The position numbers were made by a program, and so were the translations under genes. Positions 1 through 7,092 of a stretch of 64,000 nucleotides of DNA are shown here, in pieces; the stretch's first letter is position 1, and the number at the start of each line of letters is the position of its first letter. The DNA comes from HNR sp040400085. GTDB lineage: Bacteria; Actinomycetota; Actinomycetes; Actinomycetales; Microbacteriaceae. The notes under the pieces were generated by a model. The model was not told where the DNA came from, ran no database searches, and saw nothing but the letters and a program-made list of their open reading frames with translations. The stretch covers positions 1-64,000 of the forward strand of contig JBBAQX010000002.1 of assembly GCA_040400085.1 (NCBI GenBank). The letters are read 5' to 3'.

Positions 1-84
1 TGTGCGGTCCTTCCATGGTCGTATCACGATAAGACGTGTGAGGAAATCTTCAACGGGCTACTAATGTCAAGTGAGTCAAAATGA
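1..84 (+). CDS. C-terminal end of an unidentified protein (partial)
   Basis: Frame 1 is open from the window edge to a TGA at 82-84 and would encode a 27-residue tail ending MSSESK. The stop overlaps the ATG of the next gene as ATGA, the coupling seen repeatedly in this phage, which is the main reason to believe the frame. The fragment is too short to assign a family. Confidence 0.5.
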   Translation, partial: CAVLPWSYHDKTCEEIFNGLLMSSESK

Positions 85-575
85 GACAGTCGTCATCATT
101 CAAGCTAGTCGTTGAGGCTTGGGGGCCACTGTTCTTTGGGATCCTGAGTCTTGTAGCGCTGATACACTATCGAACAGACTTAACCGCCCAATACATTCAA
201 CTCGGTTGGAAACTCGAAAATCTATATTCTGCGGTATTCGGGTGGGCGTCAATCCAGACGGGTTTTTTGTTTGGAGTTTATGGTTTCGTCGTAGGCAACA
301 CTGATGGCTTCATTTCAGAGGTCCGAGGCACTCGTGCGATGTCCCGATTTGTCGGGTACACTCTGAGAGCAACGTTGATCGGTTTCATCCTGACTCTAGC
401 AACAATGCCTTTGATCGTCGCAGATCCATCGCTCACACAAGAATCCGGATTGGTCTATTGTCTGATTGCAGCTTGGCTCGCGATATTCGTTTGGGCATTC
501 ATGGCATTCCTGCGTGTTGCATACATTTTTGGTCTCATAGCCCGGGTCAAGAGGGACACCTTCATTGGTGGCTGA
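81..575 (+). CDS. Hypothetical four-helix membrane protein
   Basis: A 164-residue protein with about four hydrophobic segments (roughly residues 12-28, 50-72, 92-112 and 124-150) and short charged ends, so an integral inner-membrane protein is likely. The ATG overlaps the stop of the upstream gene (ATGA), implying translational coupling. By eye the coding sequence is richer in A/T and uses less GC-ending codons than the tail genes further on, which may indicate a different origin. I recognise no family. About 190 bases without a convincing gene follow before the late promoter of the tRNA. Confidence 0.75.
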   Translation: MRQSSSFKLVVEAWGPLFFGILSLVALIHYRTDLTAQYIQLGWKLENLYSAVFGWASIQTGFLFGVYGFVVGNTDGFISEVRGTRAMSRFVGYTLRATLIGFILTLATMPLIVADPSLTQESGLVYCLIAAWLAIFVWAFMAFLRVAYIFGLIARVKRDTFIGG

Positions 576-769
576 GTTGGATATTGGGGGACTCTGAATT
601 GGCCATCTTGGCTCCGACCCATCGCTACATGTGCGTTTACCGGGAATGAGTTCGCCCTTGCTTGCAATGCGCTTGTGACCTGCCACTGAAGATTTCCTCC
701 AGATAGATTTAGAGTCCGGCCCAGAAGATGGAGACGGACGATGAAGCGGAAGCGGTTCACGGAAGATCC

Positions 770-777
770 TATAAATA
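770..777 (+). promoter_or_regulatory. T4-type late promoter box upstream of tRNA-Gly
   Basis: Exact TATAAATA. In T4 the box lies at -13 to -6, which puts +1 near 783, only four bases before the mature tRNA 5' end. It probably drives the tRNA and gp33 together late in infection. Confidence 0.65.
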
Positions 778-786
778 GTGGGAAAC

Positions 787-860
787 GCGGGTATAGTATA
801 ATGGTAGTGCAATGTCCTTCCAAGTCATGAGCGCCGGTTCGATCCCGGCTACCCGCTCCA
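787..860 (+). tRNA. tRNA-Gly (anticodon UCC)
   Basis: A complete 74-base cloverleaf can be drawn. The 7-bp acceptor stem is GCGGGTA with TACCCGC. The D arm holds AATGGTA. The anticodon loop CTTCCAA has anticodon TCC at its centre. The T arm contains GGTTCGATCCC. The discriminator T and an encoded CCA end the gene at 860. The anticodon stem has one T-T mismatch. It would read GGA (and GGG) glycine codons. A late promoter box lies immediately upstream, so the tRNA is probably late-expressed. Confidence 0.93.
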
Positions 861-883
861 ATCCCCTTTGTAGTGATTTAGTC

Positions 884-1105
884 TTGATTGATCCAAAGCT
901 TTTCCATCTAGAGATAGAGAGACTCGTGTCCGAGAAGGGATGCGGGTATCGTGAAGCGTTGATGCTTTATCAGACACGAGAGAACATTGAGATCGAAACG
1001 GTCGCATCCCTCGTGAAGCAGAACCAACAGCTCAAGGCCAACCTCGAGGCGGAATGCATCGAGGAGAGGCTCGTGAAGCCCACAGTTAAGAGGCTGCTAT
1101 TTTGA
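884..1105 (+). CDS. 33: gp33-like late-transcription co-activator
   Basis: A short helical protein whose core (EIERLVSEKGCGYREALM, then ENIEIETVASLV and a C-terminal lysine/glutamate-rich helix) matches the T4/cyanophage gp33 family. These proteins bind the RNA polymerase beta flap and the sliding clamp to activate late promoters with gp55. The frame is open upstream to an ATG at 812, but that start lies inside the tRNA, so I prefer the TTG at 884 (73 residues), close to the usual family size. The start is uncertain because no good ribosome binding site is visible. It agrees with the many TATAAATA boxes in the window. Confidence 0.75.
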   Translation: MIDPKLFHLEIERLVSEKGCGYREALMLYQTRENIEIETVASLVKQNQQLKANLEAECIEERLVKPTVKRLLF

Positions 1106-1153
1106 ACTTCGTTCAATTTTGGCTCGGGTGGTTCATCGTGCTGGCAATGCTAT
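1102..1153 (+). CDS. Small membrane protein, cut by assembly gap (partial)
   Basis: A TTG at 1102 overlaps the gp33 stop (TTGA) and opens a strongly hydrophobic frame (MNFVQFWLGWFIVLAML) that runs into the run of N. It looks like the start of a one-helix membrane protein translationally coupled to gp33. Nothing more can be said until the gap is closed. Confidence 0.4.
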
Positions 1154-1253
1154 NNNNNNNNNNNNNNNNNNNNNNNNNNNNNNNNNNNNNNNNNNNNNNN
1201 NNNNNNNNNNNNNNNNNNNNNNNNNNNNNNNNNNNNNNNNNNNNNNNNNNNNN
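1154..1253. other. Assembly gap (100 N)
   Basis: Exactly 100 N, a conventional placeholder, so the real length is unknown. It interrupts the small hydrophobic frame that follows gp33. Confidence 0.98.
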
Positions 1254-1274
1254 ATCCATTCCTTCTCTTTCCCA

Positions 1275-1303
1275 TTGACACGATCCTGCTTAGGATTAAA
1301 CTA
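1275..1303 (+). promoter_or_regulatory. Sigma70-like promoter for gene 32
   Basis: TTGACA at 1275-1280, with TAAACT at 1297-1302 (16-base spacer; 17 bases gives AAACTA). It leads to a leader of about 105 bases before the gp32 ATG. In T4, gp32 represses its own translation through a structured leader; this long leader could do the same, but I only see short stems (for example GGTC/GACC near 1325). Confidence 0.55.
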
Positions 1304-1414
1304 ATCACAATGAACTGATATGGAGGTCAACCGACCAGAGAACTAGCAAACCGGCCGTAGGCGAATTGCCAAGTAGGCCACCAAAAGCGCAATGCAAACA
1401 AAGGTGTAATACCT

Positions 1415-2365
1415 ATGAATATCGACGACCTGCTTAAGCAGCAAGACTCCCTCACCAACAGCCTCCAGAAGCAGCTTCAGGACACCAAGTCCTTCGGCCG
1501 CACCGAGGACACTCGTTTCTGGAAGCCGACGCCGGACACCGCGGGCAACGCCTATGCGGTCATCCGTTTCCTTCCCCCTCCGCCGAACCCGAACTTCCCC
1601 AACGGCATCGAGCCCGCCTTCTTTGTGCGCATGTACAACTACGGGTTCCAGGGTCCGACGGGTGAGTGGTACATCGAGAAGTCCCGCCGCACCATCGGCG
1701 AGGAGGACCCGGTGAACGACTTTGCCCGTAAGCTGTACGCCTCGAAGATCCAGGCGAACATCGACAAGGCGAAGAAGATCGGACAGCGCACGCGCTTCGT
1801 CAGCAACATCATCGTCATTGAGGATCCCGCTAAGCCGGAGAACAACGGCAAGGTATTCCTGTACGAGTACGGGAAGAAGATCTTCGAGATGATCATGGAC
1901 AAGATGAACCCGCAGTTCCCCGATGAGCCGAAGATCAACGTCTTCGATCTCATGAACGGCGCGAACTTCCGCGTGAAGGTCCGCAAGGTCGAAGGCTTCC
2001 CGAATTACGACCGTTGTGAGTTCGCGGAACGCGGACCGCTCCTGGGTGGCGACAAGGAGAAGCTCGGTGCGGTGTGGAAGCAGTGCCATTCGCTGCAGGA
2101 ATTCCTCAATCCCAACCAGTTCAAGTCCTATGACGAACTGGAGAAGAAGTTCCTGCGAGTGATGGGCATGTCCCCGGCAATGGCGTCAAACCCGAAGCCG
2201 GCGGATTCCTACCGTGACGCTCCCGCGTCCAGCCCGCCCTTGGAAGAGCCGTCGGTCAAGCCGTCGTCCCCGGGTCCGTCCGCACCTCCTCCGATGGAGA
2301 CCGGAGCAGGCAGTGACGATGACGATCTTGAGTTCTTCAAGTCAATCGCATCGGGATCGCGATAA
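1415..2365 (+). CDS. 32: Single-stranded DNA-binding protein (gp32-like)
   Basis: A 316-residue protein with the T4/cyanophage gp32 plan: an N-terminal cooperativity segment (MNIDDLLKQQ), an OB-fold core with many aromatic and basic residues, a Pro/Ser-rich linker and an acidic C-terminal tail (DDDDLEFFKS) that in gp32 contacts replication and repair proteins. T4 gp32 binds zinc through one His and three Cys. Here only two cysteines are visible (Cys201, Cys224), so the zinc site appears absent or remodelled. The ATG follows AAAGGTG. It has its own promoter upstream and a strong terminator downstream, consistent with the high, independent expression such a protein needs. Confidence 0.9.
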   Translation: MNIDDLLKQQDSLTNSLQKQLQDTKSFGRTEDTRFWKPTPDTAGNAYAVIRFLPPPPNPNFPNGIEPAFFVRMYNYGFQGPTGEWYIEKSRRTIGEEDPVNDFARKLYASKIQANIDKAKKIGQRTRFVSNIIVIEDPAKPENNGKVFLYEYGKKIFEMIMDKMNPQFPDEPKINVFDLMNGANFRVKVRKVEGFPNYDRCEFAERGPLLGGDKEKLGAVWKQCHSLQEFLNPNQFKSYDELEKKFLRVMGMSPAMASNPKPADSYRDAPASSPPLEEPSVKPSSPGPSAPPPMETGAGSDDDDLEFFKSIASGSR

Positions 2366-2371
2366 ATTGAT

Positions 2372-2401
2372 CGGGGGAGGTTCGCCTCCCCCGTTTCATT
2401 T
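2372..2401 (+). terminator. Intrinsic terminator after gp32
   Basis: A perfect 9-bp stem (2372-2380 with 2385-2393) is closed by a TTCG tetraloop and followed by TTTCATTT. It lies seven bases after the gp32 stop and is the clearest terminator in the window. Confidence 0.88.
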
Positions 2402-2415
2402 CAACCGAGGAAGAC

Positions 2416-2589
2416 ATGAGTATCCTAAGCAAGATCAAGAAGTTCCTGACTCCCAAGGAAAAGGAACCGGTGCAGGCTAACACACAGACCTACATCGAGA
2501 CTTTGCGTCAGATCGAGGATACGCCAAAGCCAGGGGCACCGAAGCCCAAGGCAAAGGCCAAGCCTAAGAAGAAGAAATCACTCAACTGA
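2416..2589 (+). CDS. Small lysine-rich protein
   Basis: A 57-residue frame (MSILSKIKKFLTPKEKEP at the start, a Pro/Ala/Lys-rich tail ending KPKKKKSLN) preceded by the ribosome binding site GAGGAAG. A late-type box (GATAAATT at 2361-2368) lies just upstream, although the gp32 terminator sits between. The basic tail suggests nucleic-acid or membrane contact; I know no family. The last 12 bases overlap the end of the convergent minus-strand gene. Confidence 0.65.
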   Translation: MSILSKIKKFLTPKEKEPVQANTQTYIETLRQIEDTPKPGAPKPKAKAKPKKKKSLN

Positions 2590-2952
2590 GATAGGTAGCT
2601 TTGGTACTCGTGAGCGCCGTTTCGGCGCATCCGGGTTATCGGGCACCACGCCGGATTGCGGTGGGAGCGACGAGTACGGATCGGAGTCCGGTGCTCCGTT
2701 CTGCCACATGTCGTTGTTCCCGGCCACCGACGCGTACGTTGCAAAGCCCATGTACGCACCGACGATCGAGGCCATCGCCATATAGAACCACGTTACCACG
2801 GTCTCAAGCTTATCTAAGCGCTCTATATCCACCACGAAGAAGCAGAGGAAGGTAACCACCAGGATGGACGCAAAGGCCATCCACGCCATGCGACGGCGGT
2901 GCCTCCACTGATAGTTGGTTATCCTAATGCGCTGCTTGATGTCCTCATTCAT
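2578..2952 (-). CDS. Two-helix membrane protein at end of tail operon
   Basis: A 124-residue protein with a basic N-terminus (KQRIRITNYQWRHRRRM), two hydrophobic segments (about residues 23-42 and 52-74) joined by a short acidic loop, and a polar Pro-rich C-terminus. This is a membrane hairpin with the basic end inside. Its start overlaps the tape-measure stop, so it is last in the late minus-strand operon. Holins can look like this (two helices, late timing), but nothing in the sequence proves that role. Confidence 0.75.
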   Translation of the reverse strand: MNEDIKQRIRITNYQWRHRRRMAWMAFASILVVTFLCFFVVDIERLDKLETVVTWFYMAMASIVGAYMGFATYASVAGNNDMWQNGAPDSDPYSSLPPQSGVVPDNPDAPKRRSRVPKLPISVE

Positions 2953-4934
2953 CGGGCACCGTACCTAAGCGGGCTGTTGGGTGCGGCCTGCACGTTTCCA
3001 TTCGTCGTGTATGTCGTCGAGTTGGTGACGCGACTGTTGTCGACCTTGACGGCAGCAGGAGGCGGAGGATTGCCGCGCGAGTAGTTCTTTAGCTTTGTCT
3101 CCTCGAGCTTCTGCGTTCCTGTCACCATACGACGCTCGGTGGCATTCGGATCGGCGGCGGGTTCCATACGAGTCGTAGGTGCGGCGCTAGCCTGAGGCGG
3201 TTCCTCTACGTTGTACTTAAGACCGTCACCTATTCCCATCGGTAGGAAATCCAGAATGTAGTTCGCGGTCTTCTTGACCATGTTCTCGAACCACTTCTTC
3301 ATCATGTCCTTGAGTTCGGTCATCGACTCGATTGCGCTAGTGAACACCGAGGCGATCTTGTCGGTGATGGAAGTCCAGATGCCCGTGACGGTGTCTGTGA
3401 TCGACGTTGCGAGGTCGCCTACGCCGGCAACACCGGCAGCCCAGCTGTCGCTGATCCACTTGCCGACCGAGTCAAAGATACCCTTCACGTAGTCGCCGGC
3501 ATCGGAGATGTTCGAGATCGCACCGTTCCATGCGTCGGACATACCCGTCTTGAAGGACGTCCACATGTCGGTTGCGAGAGTGCTCATGTACTCGCCAAAG
3601 TCCATGATGCCGTCCACCGCGGCATTCCACTTCGTCTTCACCGTATCAATGAGATACGAAACGCTGTCGGAAACGAACTTCACCACACCGTTGGCTGCAT
3701 CGACAATGAACTGCTTTGCTGTGGAGAACGCACCGGCCACGGCTGCCCAGATTTCCTTGGCCTTCTCGGCTAAGTTGAAATCCGCGGGCAATCCGAATGC
3801 CGTCAGTACGGTATTCACCAGATTGTCGATCCCATCGGCCAGCAATGTGCCCAGACCCTTCAGCGCGCCTTTCCAGTCGCCGCTGAAGACGGACTTGTAG
3901 ATCGCAACGAAGTCGTCGATCCACTTATGGATTCCGTCGGAGAATACCTTGACCGCGCCCTCTAGGTCGAGGAACACCTTACCAAAGAGCTTCTCCTGAA
4001 TCCAGTCACCGAACTTGGCGACGAGACCCAATACGTCTCCGACAAAGTAATCGTACACGGCCTTGAGGCCGACCTCCATTGCCTTCCAGATTCCCTCGGC
4101 GCTGAATGCCTTCACGACCTTGGGAATGATCTCGAACGCAGCAATGATCATGTTGAGCAGAGGCAGCTTCTTGATGATGGTGCCTAGAACGGGAAGAGCC
4201 TCTAGCAACTTGAGGACGGGCTTTAGGAACCCGCTCTCCATGATCTTACGGATGTACGTAAATGTGGCGGTGAATGCGGCAAAGGTTTCCTGCACCTGCT
4301 TTGGCAGCATGCTGAACAGACCGAAGGCACCGAGGGCAAGCCCGAAGTTCTGGAATGCCTTGACGATGTCGGACAGCGCGTCGGGGATGGCATTGGCCAT
4401 CTTTGAGATCGGTCCTTCCGACTTAGGTGCGTTACTCTTAGCCTTGCGGTTCGCTTCGTTACGGTTGCGATCGCGGTCGGCATCGGCGCGTCGGCGCTTC
4501 TCCTCCTCACGATCCCTGCGTTCGCCGTGACTGGCGTCGACCAGTTCCTCAAGGCTCATGTCGATGGACTTGAGCATCTCACCAGTGATGGCGTCGAGTA
4601 GGGCGTTCTGAAGCTTGCTGTTGTTGAGCAGTACGCCGAGGATCTCCTTACGACCCTCCTCGTCGGCGCTCTTTAGCTTGGAGAACAGACCCATGATCTC
4701 GTCCTGGGTCGGCGTTCCCTTACCTTCCGTCATCTTATCGACGGATTCCTTGAGTGAGTCCATCGCGAATTGAACGGCGTGAACCAACGCTTCCTTCTTA
4801 CCGACCTCTGGGAACGCCTTGCGGACGGTCTTGATGGTCTCAAGGATGTCCTTGACCACGGGCTCGAATGCTTCCTCGAGCGCCTTGGTGAGATCCTTGA
4901 TGTCGTCCTTATTGTTGTCGATGTTCGGTAGCAT
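2949..4934 (-). CDS. 29: Tape measure / baseplate hub protein (gp29-like)
   Basis: A 661-residue, largely helical protein. The N-terminus is charged, residues about 140-165 form an Arg/Glu-rich stretch, and the middle has long hydrophobic helices (about 185-300) followed by repeated Trp/Gly/Asp-rich amphipathic segments (GIWTSITDKI, DMWTSFKTGM) typical of tape measures. T4 gp29 has 590 residues, so a T4-like or slightly longer tail is expected. The assignment rests on composition and place: it follows gp26 and the gp51-like frame, and its ATG overlaps the gp51-like stop as TGATG, the classic chaperone-before-tape-measure order. It should assemble with the hub and line the tail tube. Confidence 0.82.
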   Translation of the reverse strand: MLPNIDNNKDDIKDLTKALEEAFEPVVKDILETIKTVRKAFPEVGKKEALVHAVQFAMDSLKESVDKMTEGKGTPTQDEIMGLFSKLKSADEEGRKEILGVLLNNSKLQNALLDAITGEMLKSIDMSLEELVDASHGERRDREEEKRRRADADRDRNRNEANRKAKSNAPKSEGPISKMANAIPDALSDIVKAFQNFGLALGAFGLFSMLPKQVQETFAAFTATFTYIRKIMESGFLKPVLKLLEALPVLGTIIKKLPLLNMIIAAFEIIPKVVKAFSAEGIWKAMEVGLKAVYDYFVGDVLGLVAKFGDWIQEKLFGKVFLDLEGAVKVFSDGIHKWIDDFVAIYKSVFSGDWKGALKGLGTLLADGIDNLVNTVLTAFGLPADFNLAEKAKEIWAAVAGAFSTAKQFIVDAANGVVKFVSDSVSYLIDTVKTKWNAAVDGIMDFGEYMSTLATDMWTSFKTGMSDAWNGAISNISDAGDYVKGIFDSVGKWISDSWAAGVAGVGDLATSITDTVTGIWTSITDKIASVFTSAIESMTELKDMMKKWFENMVKKTANYILDFLPMGIGDGLKYNVEEPPQASAAPTTRMEPAADPNATERRMVTGTQKLEETKLKNYSRGNPPPPAAVKVDNSRVTNSTTYTTNGNVQAAPNSPLRYGAR

Positions 4935-5125
4935 CAGCGCCTCTGTGCGGCCTCCTCGGCCAGCTTCTTCTCCGTCTCAAGCCAATCATTAAGCAGGGTC
5001 ACGTAGACTTCAAATTCGAAGGGGTACATACCCTCCATAGTCTCAATGTCCCAACCGTGCTTATGTTTCATGAAGAAGGTAAGCCTGTACCACGCAAGCA
5101 GGTCAGCGTGGATCAGGCCTAGTTG
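4934..5125 (-). CDS. 51: gp51-like tail assembly chaperone extension, reached by -1 frameshift
   Basis: This 63-codon frame lies between gp26 and the tape measure, in the -1 frame of gp26. It reads QLGLIHADLLAWYRLTFFM and later EGMYPFEFEVYVTLLN, resembling the gp51 family of T4-like phages (aromatic-rich helix, then M-x-P-[FW]-E-x-x-V-Y). No good start lies near its beginning; the first ATG (5069-5071) is 18 codons in and would lose the conserved first part. The frame begins exactly at the C of the heptamer TTTTTTC in gp26 and its TGA overlaps the tape-measure ATG. I infer a gp26-gp51 fusion made by frameshifting, as in lambda G/GT. Separate initiation at 5071 is the alternative. Confidence 0.7.
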   Translation of the reverse strand, partial: QLGLIHADLLAWYRLTFFMKHKHGWDIETMEGMYPFEFEVYVTLLNDWLETEKKLAEEAAQRR

Positions 5126-5808
5126 AAAAAATCGCCGAGACCGGACATCGTCTGCGACTTCTCCGCACCGTCCTTTTTATATACGGCCTTGAGCTTTAGT
5201 GTCGGTCTAGCCGAGAAGAACGTCTTAACTCCATCCAGTGCGGACAGCGGAAGGGACTTGAGCCATTCCTTCAGCTCCCCGTGGTTGAGGTCACTCGCGG
5301 CAATGATGTTGTCACCGTCGATGACCGTATGAACGGAAGTGGCCAGCATGTCCCACTCGTCCGCGTCGGATCCGAGCTTAACGATGTCGGCTGCGGCAGG
5401 ATGCCTGAGCTTTAGCGCCACGTCATCGTTGATCTTCACAATGTCCGAAGGCTTTTCCTTTGGGTACTCGATGTCGATGGCCTCGAGGTCGACCTTTGCG
5501 TCGTACTTCTTATCGTCATCCGGATCGGTGACGCGGACCTCAATGATACCGCCGACGGACTTCGCACGGATGCGAAGGAATAGGTACTCGAGATCGAACA
5601 TGGGCAGGCGCTTGACGTCGGCGTCGGGGCAGCACGCATTGATGACTTCCACCAGACTGCCGACAACATCGGCCAGTGCGCCGGACTCCTTGGCGATGAG
5701 CATGATCTTCTGTTCACGACCGGTGAAGGGGCGGAAGGATACCTTCTTTCCGCTGGACGGCAGCTCCACCTGGAACTTAGGATGAGAAATAACGGGAAGC
5801 GATGACAA
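5119..5808 (-). CDS. 26: Baseplate hub / tail assembly protein gp26-like
   Basis: A 229-residue member of the T4 gp26 family. Characteristic parts are the N-terminal LPSSGKKVSFRPFTGREQK segment, the LPMFDLEYLFLRIRAKSVG block (about residues 68-86) and the beta-rich middle with DPDDDKK. In T4 gp26 acts in hub assembly; in marine relatives the gene sits, as here, just before gp51 and the tape measure, and behaves like a tail assembly chaperone. It ends SGLGDFFN-stop, and the last codons contain the slippery heptamer that would join it to the downstream frame. ATG start directly after the preceding gene. Confidence 0.85.
   Translation of the reverse strand: MSSLPVISHPKFQVELPSSGKKVSFRPFTGREQKIMLIAKESGALADVVGSLVEVINACCPDADVKRLPMFDLEYLFLRIRAKSVGGIIEVRVTDPDDDKKYDAKVDLEAIDIEYPKEKPSDIVKINDDVALKLRHPAAADIVKLGSDADEWDMLATSVHTVIDGDNIIAASDLNHGELKEWLKSLPLSALDGVKTFFSARPTLKLKAVYKKDGAEKSQTMSGLGDFFN
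5125..5131 (-). promoter_or_regulatory. Slippery heptamer T TTT TTC for -1 frameshift
   Basis: Read on the minus strand, gp26 ends GAT TTT TTC AAC TAG. The heptamer T-TTT-TTC fits the X-XXY-YYZ rule: both tRNAs can re-pair after a one-base backward slip, after which reading continues as CAA CTA GGC CTG into the gp51-like frame. The zero-frame stop comes one codon after the heptamer. I did not identify a definite downstream pseudoknot. Confidence 0.7.
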
Positions 5809-6384
5809 TTAGAGATCCTCCTGGGACATATGCGTTGAAGTCCATGATCTGTAGGTGAATGTTACGGGCAGCACCGAGTACTGGTCCTTGTTGGACCACG
5901 CGAGCTGGATCGCACCGACGGAGCTGGGCCACGCGTCGTGCAGGGTGTATGTTGACAGTACCTCGGCCGACTGGGTGTACGTTTCGATCTCCACGCGCGC
6001 GGCGTACTCGTCGACATAGCCGACCAAGAAGGGTTCGGACCCAAATGAATTGTCGAGCGCACCGCCGGGTTCGTACATGTGGTTGACGACACGCTGCTGC
6101 CACGAGGTGATCTGGTCAAGCACCATGCCGGTGTTGTCGACCAGGAAGCTGGCGTTCACCGGATCGTAGACCGTCGTGGTCGGTGCGAAGAACAGCGGAC
6201 CGTAACCGAGAGGCCTGCTGCTCGAAGTCGAGACGGTAGCTCCCGGCAGCGTCACCGTATCGCACAGGAACTCCATGAACCTCACGTCGGCACCGAACTT
6301 CGGATACACCCTCACGCGAAACTTGTTCGGGCTGTGCAGTCCGTTGAATGAATTGATGTTGGCGGCGAATGCTCCGACGTCCAT
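5809..6384 (-). CDS. 54: Tail-tube-fold baseplate protein (gp54-like)
   Basis: A 191-residue protein beginning with FAANINSFNGLHSPNKFRV, then a CDTVTLPG block and a C-terminal TFTYRSW motif. This matches the tail-tube fold proteins of marine T4-like phages annotated as gp54, the baseplate-tube initiator; gp19 (the tube protein) has the same fold and cannot be excluded. gp48, its T4 partner, is at 20768-21655 in this genome. Located between a gp2-like gene and gp26 in the late minus-strand operon with no gaps between genes. Confidence 0.65.
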   Translation of the reverse strand: MDVGAFAANINSFNGLHSPNKFRVRVYPKFGADVRFMEFLCDTVTLPGATVSTSSSRPLGYGPLFFAPTTTVYDPVNASFLVDNTGMVLDQITSWQQRVVNHMYEPGGALDNSFGSEPFLVGYVDEYAARVEIETYTQSAEVLSTYTLHDAWPSSVGAIQLAWSNKDQYSVLPVTFTYRSWTSTHMSQEDL

Positions 6385-6981
6385 TTACCAGGTGTCCCCG
6401 TTTACAATGTCCTTGGATTGTTCCCAGACGTGGGACTGCGACGCCTTCTGGAAGCGCTGCAGTGGCAGCATCATTGCAATGTCCCACTGGTCATGGGGGA
6501 TCTTCAGGAATCTTGACCTGAAATGCGTGGAAAGGTACGACTTGATGCAGGGCTTGAAGGCCTCGAACTTTGCGGCACCGTTGAGAAGTTCGTAGCTGAT
6601 GCGAAGGCGACGGTTCTCATTCTTGTAGCGCTTATCCACGGTCGTGTACAGCGCATCCATTAACTGGGCACGCAGTGCGAAAGGAAGGTAGTGAAGGTTG
6701 AGACCCCACATGCGGTTGCCTTCTACACGGAACGGAAACACCAGCGGGAAGGCGTCCCAGTACGGGAGGGCGTCCTTGGTCTTCGCGTCGTATGCGAAGA
6801 AGTACATATTGCCGGGCTCCAGTGTCGTGACGACGTTGGGATCCTGCAGCAGCTTATTGTTATTGACCGAGACGACTTTCTTAGCCTGGTCGCGAAACCA
6901 GCCACGCGTGTCCGGCCGCCCGGGGATCTTACCCTCGGCGTTTGCCTTCCGCATGATGGTCGTAAAGACGAGTCCAGCCAT
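6385..6981 (-). CDS. Conserved T4-superfamily late protein, possibly gp2 (DNA end protector)
   Basis: A 198-residue protein with conserved-looking blocks TRGWFRDQAKKV (about 25-36), PGNMYFFAYDAKTKDALPYWD (about 56-76), LNLHYLPFALRAQLMDALY, KPCIKSYL and SRFLKIPHDQWDIAMMLPLQRF. I recognise this pattern from marine T4-like phages, where it is often labelled DNA end protector gp2; I am not certain of that functional label. It is first in the minus-strand tail operon. Its ATG lies exactly five bases after a GATAAATA late box, so its mRNA is probably leaderless. Confidence 0.6.
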   Translation of the reverse strand: MAGLVFTTIMRKANAEGKIPGRPDTRGWFRDQAKKVVSVNNNKLLQDPNVVTTLEPGNMYFFAYDAKTKDALPYWDAFPLVFPFRVEGNRMWGLNLHYLPFALRAQLMDALYTTVDKRYKNENRRLRISYELLNGAAKFEAFKPCIKSYLSTHFRSRFLKIPHDQWDIAMMLPLQRFQKASQSHVWEQSKDIVNGDTW

Positions 6982-6986
6982 GGCAG

Positions 6987-6994
6987 TATTTATC
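6987..6994 (-). promoter_or_regulatory. Late promoter giving a leaderless mRNA
   Basis: On the minus strand GATAAATA is followed by CTGCC and then the ATG at 6981. With the T4 geometry (+1 six bases after the box) transcription would begin at the A of the start codon. It drives the tail operon 6981-2578. Confidence 0.65.
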
Positions 6995-7034
6995 CCACCC
7001 CCAAAACCGCACGTTTCCTCGGAAAAAAGGGCTA

Positions 7035-7063
7035 TTGACAGTAATCCCGAATCGGTGTAGATT
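7035..7063 (+). promoter_or_regulatory. Sigma70-like early promoter
   Basis: TTGACA, 17 bases, TAGATT. The spacer ends CGGTG, and GGTGT...ACACC flanks the -10. The leader contains ATCGCAATGAGGAG, nearly identical to that of the next promoter at 7908. Confidence 0.8.
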
Positions 7064-7092
7064 TAACACCATCGCAATGAGGAGTAACCGCA

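Noticed and set aside
721..780. 16-codon frame METDDEAEAVHGRSYK before the tRNA
   Set aside because: Too short, runs through the late promoter box, and has no clear ribosome binding site.
812..883. ATG at 812 as start of gp33
   Set aside because: It lies inside the tRNA, and the extra residues (SFQVMSAGSIPATRS) are translated tRNA sequence.
1343..2089. 248-codon minus-strand frame opposite gp32
   Set aside because: Leu/Val/Arg-rich antisense shadow without ribosome binding site; gp32 is well supported.
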